A stretch of 11,669 nt of DNA, from the NCBI GenBank assembly GCA_043802125.1, contig JAZDLG010000043.1:1-11669 (forward strand). Reading direction: 5' to 3'. Numbering within the stretch: position 1 is the first letter of the stretch; each line of letters begins with the position of its first letter. A program made the translations under genes and the position numbers. Source of the stretch: Phelpsiimicrobium sp043802125. GTDB taxonomy: Bacteria; Omnitrophota; Gorgyraeia; Velamenicoccales; Velamenicoccaceae. Of the stretch, positions 5,445-11,669 are shown piece after piece. Under the pieces are notes generated by a model, which searched no databases, was not told the origin of the DNA, and was given only the letters and a program-made list of their open reading frames with translations.

Positions 5445-6656
5445 ATGGAAACTCCGCATAGCCAGGAAAATATCTTAGAACAGCTGCTAAAGGCCAGGCA
5501 AGAGCTCTCAACGCTTTTTGAGATCTCCAATGCCATGCATAAGACCCTTGAGCTTGATGAGATACTTTTTATCATCATGACCGGAGCGACATCTCATTCC
5601 GGATTAGGTTTTAACAGGGCCATGCTCGTTCTTTTGGATCCTTCAGGCAAGCTCCTTGAAGGCAAGATCGGTATCGGCCCTGACAACGGCGAAGAGGCTA
5701 AGCGTATCTGGGGGCTTATTGACGAGAGCAAAATGGACTTAGACGATCTGGTAAACTCATATACCCATTCAAGGAACATTTTAAAGAACTCCAGATTTTT
5801 TAATCTGGTAAAAAATCTAAGGGTTTCAGTCCAGGAAAATGAAGGCGGAATCCTTGCCAAGGCGTTCAACGATGGCATGCCTCTGCATATAAAGAAAGAA
5901 AATCTCAGCCAATTTCCGACGACAGACTCTCTGCTTTCAATTTTTTCTTCTGATGAGTTTGTGGTGGTGCCGCTTAAGGCAAGAGACAGGTCTATTGGCA
6001 TGATCGTGGCTGATAACCTGTTCACTAAGCGTTCTATTACAAAGGATGATATCCGCGTGCTTATGATGTTTGCCAACCAGGCCGGCATGGCCATTGAGAA
6101 TTCACAGCTTTACGAGCGGACCCTTGTCCGCGCCCATAAAGACGCTCTGACCGACTTATGGAACCATGGTTATTTCCAGATGTCTTTTGACGATAAACTC
6201 AAAGTCGCAAAAGAACAGGGGACTTATTTAAGCATCATCATGGTGGATATTGATCATTTTAAGGAATACAACGATACGTGGGGCCATCAAAAAGGCGATT
6301 ATATACTTTCAAAGATATCAAAGGTCATAGTGGAGTCTTCCAGGAAGATAGATTACGTATGCCGCTATGGCGGAGAAGAATTTGCGATCATTCTGCCGGA
6401 ATCTTCTAAGAAAGACGCGGTTATCATCGCCGAGCGTATCCGTTCTAATGTCGCGAGTTATAACTTTGTTAATGGAGCAGATGAAGCAAAAGAATCAGGC
6501 CACCCATCTCAAAAACTTACAGTGAGCTTAGGTGTGGCATCATTTCCCGATGACGGCCACAGTAAGTCTGAATTGATACAAGCTGCTGATGAAGCCCTCT
6601 ACGAAGCTAAGCGCTCAGGCAGGAATAAAGTCACTATCGCCCTCCCGAAAGTTTAG
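5445..6656 (+). CDS. GAF-GGDEF diguanylate cyclase
   Basis: From the ATG at 5445 the product is 403 residues. A short coiled N-terminus (ENILEQLLKARQELSTLFEI) leads into a GAF-type sensory domain (about 18-223), then a GGDEF domain (about 230-400). The cyclase domain has DALTDLWNHGYF, the metal-binding aspartate in MVDIDHFKEYND (D268) and the active-site GGEEF (309-313), so it should make cyclic di-GMP from two GTP. An RKID inhibitory site (300-303), placed five residues before GGEEF as in PleD, predicts product feedback inhibition. No signal peptide or membrane segment is seen, so it is probably a cytosolic sensor; the GAF ligand is unknown. The start is open to debate: ATG at 5418 and TTG at 5409 are in frame, but 5409 coincides with a -35-like box and the 12 extra residues add no recognisable domain. 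No Shine-Dalgarno site precedes 5445 or 5418. The gene stands alone. Confidence 0.9.
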   Translation: METPHSQENILEQLLKARQELSTLFEISNAMHKTLELDEILFIIMTGATSHSGLGFNRAMLVLLDPSGKLLEGKIGIGPDNGEEAKRIWGLIDESKMDLDDLVNSYTHSRNILKNSRFFNLVKNLRVSVQENEGGILAKAFNDGMPLHIKKENLSQFPTTDSLLSIFSSDEFVVVPLKARDRSIGMIVADNLFTKRSITKDDIRVLMMFANQAGMAIENSQLYERTLVRAHKDALTDLWNHGYFQMSFDDKLKVAKEQGTYLSIIMVDIDHFKEYNDTWGHQKGDYILSKISKVIVESSRKIDYVCRYGGEEFAIILPESSKKDAVIIAERIRSNVASYNFVNGADEAKESGHPSQKLTVSLGVASFPDDGHSKSELIQAADEALYEAKRSGRNKVTIALPKV

Positions 6657-6682
6657 TAAATTTAGCTAAACCGTTGTGCGAA

Positions 6683-6727
6683 TTGAACACCATAGTATCA
6701 ATTTAGTGAAATCCCGCGCAAGCGGGA
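6683..6727 (+). repeat. Modular hairpin repeat, copy D
   Basis: TTGAACACC (6683-6691), 12 variable nt, TAGTGAAATCC, and a hairpin TCCCGC/GCGGGA with a GCAA tetraloop (6712-6727). It has the same plan as copy A, without the GCGCC hairpin. It lies between the ends of the convergent cyclase and smc genes. No T run follows on either strand, so a role as a bidirectional terminator is only a possibility. Confidence 0.6.
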
Positions 6728-6754
6728 GCGGTTAGTCATCAGTATCTCTTTCCC

Positions 6755-9700
6755 TTATTTTACTTCTGCAGCGGGTTCTTTTTCTGCATTCTGGGGCGGT
6801 GTGGCGGCGTGGTTGTTTTCGTTCAGTTTTACGGAGACGATCTTAGACATGCCCGAGCGCTCCATAGTTATCCCATACATGACATTGGCGCACGATATAG
6901 TTTTTTTATTGTGAGTTATGGTGATGAACTGGGATGTCTTTGAAAAATCTGATAGCACCCGGCTGAATCTATCAATGTTTGATTCATCCAGGGCCGCGTC
7001 TATTTCGTCAAGGACACAGAACGGCGAAGGTTTTGTCTTGAATATCGCGAAGATAAGCGCGATAGCGGCAAGGGCTTTTTCTCCTCCTGAGAGGAGCGTT
7101 ATGTTCTGCAGCTTTTTACCCGGAGGCCTGCAGATGATCTCAATGCCTGACTCAAGCACGTCTTCTTCGTCTAATAAAAAAAGCTTTGCTTCTCCGCCGC
7201 CGAAAAGGAGCTTAAAATAATTTTTAAATTCTTCGGCGACGAGTTGAAAAGTCTCCAAAAACATCTTGCGCGTGGTCCTGTTGATTTTCAGTATCGCGTT
7301 CCTGAGCGAGTCTTTAGCCATAAACAGGTCATTTTGCTGTTGCGTCAGGAAGTCGTGCCTATTTTTTAGCTCTTCCAATTCTTCAATGGCGACTAAGTTT
7401 ACGGTGCCGAAAGATTCCACTTTTTCTTTAAGCGTAGCTATCTCCTGGGCAAGCGCCTCAGTGTTGATAGATTCAAGCGCCTCGCCGGATACCGGCGATT
7501 CATCTAAGTCAATGGTGTAGGCCTGCAGGATCCGGTTCTTTATATTGGCATATTTGAAGTTCAATTCTTGTTCTTGCATTTGGAAATGATGGTTTTCTTC
7601 TTTGGCTTTATCTAATTTCTCTTCCACATCAATGATCTGTTTTTGTGTGTAATCAAGGGAATTGACTTCTTCTATCCTTATCTGGTTTAAGCGGCTGTGT
7701 TCTTTTGTTTTGGCGTCTATATCTTCTTCCTGTTTTTGTATCTGGGATTCAAGCTTTAAGATCTCCAGGTTCAGCTCTACTGCTTTTTGCGAGGAAAATG
7801 CTATTTCGTTGTCGTTTGTATTCAGGGTAGACGCGTCTTGGGACAATGTACTTTTAAAGAAATGCAGGTTAGATTGCAGGCCTTCCTCTTTTAGTTTCTG
7901 ATTGGCAAGTTCTGTCTGCAGCTGCGCTATTTCAACGAGTATCTTCTCGCGGAAAGAGCCATTACCGTTTATCTTGGTTATGTTATGGTTTATCTGCTTT
8001 TCAATAGAGGTGATCTCGGATTTTACGGAACTTAATGCGTTTTTAAGTTTTTCGTCTTTCTGACTTGCGCTACCCAGGTGCTCTGTCACCTCAGTCAGCT
8101 CTAATTCCAGGACGCTTAACTCGTCCTGGATCTTTTTCGCGTTATCGGAGAGATTTGTCGCGACCGCTTCTTTGTTGGTCAAATTGAATTTTTCCTGCTG
8201 GAGCCTTTCTTCAATATTTTGTATCTGGGCCAAACTATTCATCAATTCTTTTTCTTTTTCTGACATCTGAGCCACGAAGCTCTCTATCTCTTGCGAGATC
8301 CTGCCAATTTTGGTTTCTATGCTTTGAAGATCAAAGTTGATGAATTTCAATTCGCAGGTGATGTGGTAGGATTTAGTAATTTCGTTATAAGAGATATCGC
8401 GCGCGTGGGCGATGATGCCGCTGATTTTTTCTCCGGGGATCTCGGCTATCTCTATTGTCCCGTTTTTGGCCTCGGGCATACCGTCATACTTTACTTTGAG
8501 TTCTTTTAAGAATTCACATTGTGACTGAAGGCTCAACTTCTCGTTTTCAAGTTTTCTTAATTGTTCCTCTAATGTTTTTAAGCTGTTCTCAAGATCGGTC
8601 TTGTGCGCGTTGAGTGTGTTTAATTCTTGCGTTATGGATAAGATTATGCCCTTCTCATGCGCTATGTCGCCGTTGACACCGTCAATATTCTTTAACAACT
8701 CTGAATTTTCTTCGCCTGTTTTCAGTTTTTCTGTTTCAATCCTTCTTTGGCGCGATAAAAGAGTGTGCATGCTTGATGAGTTTTCGTTAAGCTCATTATT
8801 TACCTGGGTCTCTTTGATGTTGAGTTCAAAGTCCAGGGTTTTTAACGACTTGTTCTGGTTTAGGGCTGAATCTATCTCTTGCATCAGGTTTGAGAGCGAA
8901 GCCTCCCTGTCCTTTAGATCGTTTTCTTTCTTTAGATATACGTCGTGCAGCGAAAAGAGCTGTTCTGATATTTCAGTGATGCTTTTTTCGTGAGCGGCTA
9001 TCCTTACTTTCAGCTGTTCTTTACTCCGGGTCAGTATTTCGGTGTGCTTGTTTAAGTCAACGATCCTGTCCTGATTCAGGGTTATATGCTGGTTATCACG
9101 GATATTGGCATTTTCTAAGCTTGAGATCTCATCTTTCAATTCAAGGATCTTTGAGTCTAATTCCTGCACTTCTTTTTGTTTATTTATGAGCTTCCGGTCC
9201 AGGTCCTGAAGCTGGTTGTTAAGTGCTTGCTCATCATCATAAGATTTTTTAGAGAGCTCGCCAAGTATGGTTAGCTCTGATTTTAAGGCCTTGAGTTCCA
9301 GGGTAGAATATTTAAGCTCTGACTCTTTAAGTTTATCAAATACCTCTTTATAGCGCCGCGCCTTGCTGGCCTGGCGTTCAATAGAGCCTATCTGCCTTTT
9401 TACTTCGGTGATGATGTCGTTGACGCGCAGCAAGTTGGCATCGGTCTCTTCCAACTTTTTCATGGCCTCTTTTTTCTTGGCTTTGTATTTGCTTACACCG
9501 GTAGCCTCATCAAATACGAGCCGCCTGTCCTCAGGTTTGGAGCTTATGACGAGGTCTATCTTGCCCTGCTCTACCAGTGAATAGGACTCAGCTCCGATAC
9601 CCGTGCCCATCAGCAGTTCGGTTATGTCTCTTAGGCGCACTTGGTTGTTGTTGATAAGGTATTCACTTTCGCCTGACCTAAAGAGCCTGCGGGTTATAGA

Positions 9701-11665
9701 GACTTCGTCGTAGTCAATGGGCAGTATCTTGGCTTCGTTGGAAATGCTTAAAGAGACTTCGGCCATATCCTGCGCGGGGACGGTCTCCGTGCCGTTGAAG
9801 ATGACATCTATTGACTGGGAACCGCGCAGTGATTTGATGGACTGTTCTCCCAGGCACCAGCGTATTGAATCAAAAACATTGCTGTTATGAATTATTATGT
9901 CTTCCGCGATAAAATTATGGTTATCCTTTACTGCCAGATCATATACCCATTCTTCGGAATTTGTCTTTTCCACCGAGACAACCTCATCCCAATAGATATC
10001 CGACTCAGCTACTTTTTTTAGATGCCCAAATATAGCATTTGCTAAACCATTTAAGTCTCCGTGCTCAGCCACAACGGTTAGCGCTTCTCTCATGCCTTGG
10101 CGGCTGGGATAACACCTATTTTCATAATAACTTACGAGTTTTGACGATATCTTTTTAGTTTTTTTAACATTTAAACCCGTCAGTTTTACTAGTGATTTAA
10201 ATGCTTCGTTAACCTCTGGAATTACATCAAGATTAGGATTGGATTTCATTACGGCCATTTTAATACGAGAAAGCTTGTGGGATTTTTTGCCGACAAACTT
10301 CAATAGCGCCGCAAGCTTTTTGACATGCTCATCACCATAGACAAAAACCGAGTAATATGTTCGTTTAATTTTAGTATCGGTGTTTGAAGCGAATTTTTTA
10401 TGTTCGCGGATGACAGAGAGAACCCCCAGGCGTAAAAGGAGGCCTCTGACCCCTATGGCTAATTCATGGGAAGCCGAACAATATTCAAAGTATGTGCCGC
10501 TTCCCGGCCTATCGCAAGAAAGATAACCATCCCCCTCAAAAAGCGCCGACAAAAACGATGAGATTATTTCCGGTGAAGCAGAGAAAACCTGCGGTGGAAC
10601 ACGTTTCTGGGAGGATGTGCTGTCTATTGTACAGCCAAAGGCTTTTTCAAGGAACTGACATAACGCGTGGGAAAAGATCAGTACGTCTTGCGCTGTTGTT
10701 CTATAGGAAAAGGCCCGTGCTTCAACATCGAATACCTCGCGCGATACCGATATAAAATCTTTTACGGCAGCCTCATCTTCATTAACAAACCATATTTGAT
10801 TTGCGGAAGTCACTCTGCCTTCGGAGATGATATATCCCAGGAAACGCGACAGCGCTTGGTCAAAATATTGCGGAATGCGGATTTCTCCGCTGCCGCGTGA
10901 TTTGATCCTTATGATAAACTCAGGTAATTCATTAGATCCTAACTTATCCAGAAGACTTATGAAATAGGGTATACTAACGGCCTGTCCGTTAATAAGCGAT
11001 TTCAGCGGTAAATATGGGATTTCCAGAGCATCAGACATCTGCGTAATGCCGGAATAACATAAGGATTTTGTCTGGATGAATTCTGACAACAAATGTGAAT
11101 AAGGGATAAACATTGAATCGTCTACGGAAAATTTTTTCAGAATATCAAGAACGGGCAAGCGTGACGCGTTATTTTCTCTGGGCAGAAGACGTGGAACGGC
11201 GATCCTGATGCCGGGTTTAAGTTCTTCGGCATTTAGGGCATAAATGCTGGAATTTCGTATACTGAATAAAGGATGGTAGTGGGTAGATGTGATCTCCCGT
11301 CCCGATCTTGTTTTTATTTTAAGCAGATATTCGGGAGACCGCCGTTTAACAAAAGCGTATACCTGCTTTGGTTCAAGTTTAAGCGTAGCGGAATTCAGGG
11401 AAAGTATAAGGACACCGCCGGAGTTATCGTATGACACAAAACCGTCATCAAGTATTTCTATGTCGGTATTTCTAATTAATGCCGATTCAACGAGTTCTTT
11501 TATTGAGATTTCTTTTCCATCTGCGAGCGTTACACGTGTTGAACCAATAACGCATTTTCCACAACCATTCGGCCCGACTATGGCTGTTATGCCAGGCTCA
11601 AAGTGGAGCGTTGTTTTTTCCGCGAAGGACTTAAATCCTATTATTTCTAGTTTTTTGAAATACAC
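6755..11665 (-). CDS. smc: Chromosome segregation ATPase SMC, interrupted by an intein
   Basis: The 1636-residue precursor minus a 557-residue intein gives a 1079-residue SMC, the DNA-condensing ring ATPase. The start GTG (11665-11663) gives MYFKKLEIIGFKSFAEKT, the usual SMC N-terminus. Walker A GPNGCGK ends at K37, and its next residue, Ser, comes only after the intein. In spliced numbering the order is: Q-loop region TGIGAESYSLVEQGKID (131-147); first coiled coil (about 175-497); a reduced hinge region (about 498-567); second coiled coil (about 568-880); signature LLSGGEKALAA (967-977); Walker B FCVLDEIDAALD (992-1003); switch region TITHNKKT; and an Ala/Pro/Glu-rich tail. All ATPase motifs are intact once spliced. 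The length is about 100 residues below the common 1150-1190, matching the missing hinge. The gene converges on the cyclase gene; its promoter lies beyond the window. Confidence 0.95.
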   Translation of the reverse strand: MYFKKLEIIGFKSFAEKTTLHFEPGITAIVGPNGCGKCVIGSTRVTLADGKEISIKELVESALIRNTDIEILDDGFVSYDNSGGVLILSLNSATLKLEPKQVYAFVKRRSPEYLLKIKTRSGREITSTHYHPLFSIRNSSIYALNAEELKPGIRIAVPRLLPRENNASRLPVLDILKKFSVDDSMFIPYSHLLSEFIQTKSLCYSGITQMSDALEIPYLPLKSLINGQAVSIPYFISLLDKLGSNELPEFIIRIKSRGSGEIRIPQYFDQALSRFLGYIISEGRVTSANQIWFVNEDEAAVKDFISVSREVFDVEARAFSYRTTAQDVLIFSHALCQFLEKAFGCTIDSTSSQKRVPPQVFSASPEIISSFLSALFEGDGYLSCDRPGSGTYFEYCSASHELAIGVRGLLLRLGVLSVIREHKKFASNTDTKIKRTYYSVFVYGDEHVKKLAALLKFVGKKSHKLSRIKMAVMKSNPNLDVIPEVNEAFKSLVKLTGLNVKKTKKISSKLVSYYENRCYPSRQGMREALTVVAEHGDLNGLANAIFGHLKKVAESDIYWDEVVSVEKTNSEEWVYDLAVKDNHNFIAEDIIIHNSNVFDSIRWCLGEQSIKSLRGSQSIDVIFNGTETVPAQDMAEVSLSISNEAKILPIDYDEVSITRRLFRSGESEYLINNNQVRLRDITELLMGTGIGAESYSLVEQGKIDLVISSKPEDRRLVFDEATGVSKYKAKKKEAMKKLEETDANLLRVNDIITEVKRQIGSIERQASKARRYKEVFDKLKESELKYSTLELKALKSELTILGELSKKSYDDEQALNNQLQDLDRKLINKQKEVQELDSKILELKDEISSLENANIRDNQHITLNQDRIVDLNKHTEILTRSKEQLKVRIAAHEKSITEISEQLFSLHDVYLKKENDLKDREASLSNLMQEIDSALNQNKSLKTLDFELNIKETQVNNELNENSSSMHTLLSRQRRIETEKLKTGEENSELLKNIDGVNGDIAHEKGIILSITQELNTLNAHKTDLENSLKTLEEQLRKLENEKLSLQSQCEFLKELKVKYDGMPEAKNGTIEIAEIPGEKISGIIAHARDISYNEITKSYHITCELKFINFDLQSIETKIGRISQEIESFVAQMSEKEKELMNSLAQIQNIEERLQQEKFNLTNKEAVATNLSDNAKKIQDELSVLELELTEVTEHLGSASQKDEKLKNALSSVKSEITSIEKQINHNITKINGNGSFREKILVEIAQLQTELANQKLKEEGLQSNLHFFKSTLSQDASTLNTNDNEIAFSSQKAVELNLEILKLESQIQKQEEDIDAKTKEHSRLNQIRIEEVNSLDYTQKQIIDVEEKLDKAKEENHHFQMQEQELNFKYANIKNRILQAYTIDLDESPVSGEALESINTEALAQEIATLKEKVESFGTVNLVAIEELEELKNRHDFLTQQQNDLFMAKDSLRNAILKINRTTRKMFLETFQLVAEEFKNYFKLLFGGGEAKLFLLDEEDVLESGIEIICRPPGKKLQNITLLSGGEKALAAIALIFAIFKTKPSPFCVLDEIDAALDESNIDRFSRVLSDFSKTSQFITITHNKKTISCANVMYGITMERSGMSKIVSVKLNENNHAATPPQNAEKEPAAEVK
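8294..8503 (-). other. Reduced, non-canonical hinge region of SMC
   Basis: Between the two coiled coils, where a bacterial SMC hinge of more than 120 residues is expected, there are only about 70 residues (spliced numbering 498-567). They begin LKELKVKYDGMPEAKNG, run through PGEKISGIIAHARDI and a possible strand SYHITCELKFINF, and pass back into coiled coil at QSIETKIGRIS. The usual hinge glycine motifs and DLI...A...ALG segment are absent, as is a Rad50-type CxxC hook. The LKELKVKYDG entry resembles the run-in to normal hinges (..YEG), so the position is right but the domain is trimmed or replaced. Confidence 0.6.
9884..11554 (-). mobile_element. Intein with LAGLIDADG homing endonuclease in SMC Walker A
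   Basis: This in-frame 557-residue element starts with Cys1 (CVIGSTRVTLADGKEI, block A) and ends with DNHNFIAEDIIIHN (block G), followed by Ser+1 of SMC. Block B is ITSTHYHPLF with the TxxH pair T91 and H94. Block F is WVYDLAVKDNHNFIA. All residues for standard splicing are present: Cys1, block B His, penultimate His556, Asn557 and Ser+1. The middle has two LAGLIDADG helices, LGYIISEGRV (239-248, acidic E245) and LSALFEGDGYL (335-345, acidic D342). Both metal-binding acidic residues are kept, so the endonuclease may be active. Residues 120-232 and about 445-500 are extra and may be DNA-binding modules; the latter (SYYENRCYPSRQGMREAL) resembles HTH-like modules of archaeal-type inteins. Insertion is between Walker A Lys37 and Ser, a site type used repeatedly by inteins in P-loop ATPases. 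Confidence 0.95.
10280..10861 (-). other. LAGLIDADG (DOD) homing endonuclease domain of the intein
   Basis: This is the two-motif endonuclease core (intein residues about 232-425). The first motif helix ends at E245 (codon 10820-10822) and the second at D342 (codon 10529-10531). Each is followed by a beta-rich stretch typical of the DNA-contacting saddle, for example TYFEYCSASHELAIGV and TYYSVFVYGDEHVKKL. Family knowledge predicts cleavage of intein-free smc alleles at the Walker A sequence and copying of the intein by repair. The frame is unbroken, so there is no sign of decay. Confidence 0.85.
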
Positions 11666-11669
11666 TTTG

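Noticed and set aside
6651..6671. Hairpin GTTTAG/CTAAAC as terminator of the cyclase gene
   Set aside because: Only a 6-bp AT-rich stem with a 9-nt loop that includes the stop codon; too weak and without a T tract.
8294..8503. Rad50-type zinc hook in place of the SMC hinge
   Set aside because: Two single cysteines lie about 54 residues apart near this segment, but there is no CxxC motif.
8294..8503. Hinge lost through frameshift or split gene
   Set aside because: The frame is open without interruption, and coiled-coil heptads continue on both sides in the same frame.
9884..11554. Group I intron or insertion sequence in smc
   Set aside because: The reading frame is continuous through both borders, and protein splicing blocks A, B, F and G are present, which identifies an intein.

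Overview
The window is bacterial chromosome carrying core housekeeping genes. A five-gene block runs on the minus strand, in transcription order cvpA-like, NIF3-like, dnaG, rpoD, then the first 61 codons of a UbiA/MenA-type prenyltransferase cut by the left edge. A GAF-GGDEF diguanylate cyclase lies alone on the plus strand. A minus-strand smc gene for the chromosome-condensing ATPase fills the right 42% and carries a 557-residue intein. No tRNA, rRNA, CRISPR array or transposase gene was seen. A primary sigma factor with regions 1.1 to 4.2, a bacterial DnaG and a bacterial-type SMC establish a bacterium. The protein style and the many small GC-rich palindromes suggest an uncultured lineage of the PVC neighbourhood such as Candidatus Omnitrophota. 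That placement is an impression from family resemblance and was not computed.

Layout, left to right. 1-184: start of the prenyltransferase gene, 7 nt after the rpoD stop. 186-201: a perfect 16-bp palindrome over the rpoD stop. 192-5077: rpoD, dnaG, NIF3-like and cvpA-like genes, overlapping by 20, 1 and 4 nt, which looks like one operon with translational coupling. 5078-5444: a gene-free stretch with a near-consensus sigma-70 promoter firing leftward into the operon, flanked head to head by copies of a short modular repeat. 5445-6656: the diguanylate cyclase. 6657-6754: a short convergent gap with one more repeat copy. 6755-11665: smc with its intein.

The dnaG-rpoD pair matches the macromolecular-synthesis arrangement of many bacteria, linking replication priming to supply of the main sigma factor. 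Its long hairpin-rich leader, built from repeats, could affect how much of both is made.

Most notable: (1) the intein splits the SMC Walker A lysine from its serine, keeps both LAGLIDADG acidic residues, and has a cysteine at extein position -3; (2) the spliced SMC (1079 aa) has about 70 residues where the canonical hinge should be; (3) a modular repeat family (TTGARCACC, optional GCGCC hairpin, GCGAAATCC or GTGAAATCC, GC-rich hairpin) occurs as four copies plus a fragment around the cyclase gene; (4) one copy is interrupted by a 41-nt CCTGCC palindrome; (5) a GC-rich palindrome adds about 8 in-frame codons to dnaG.
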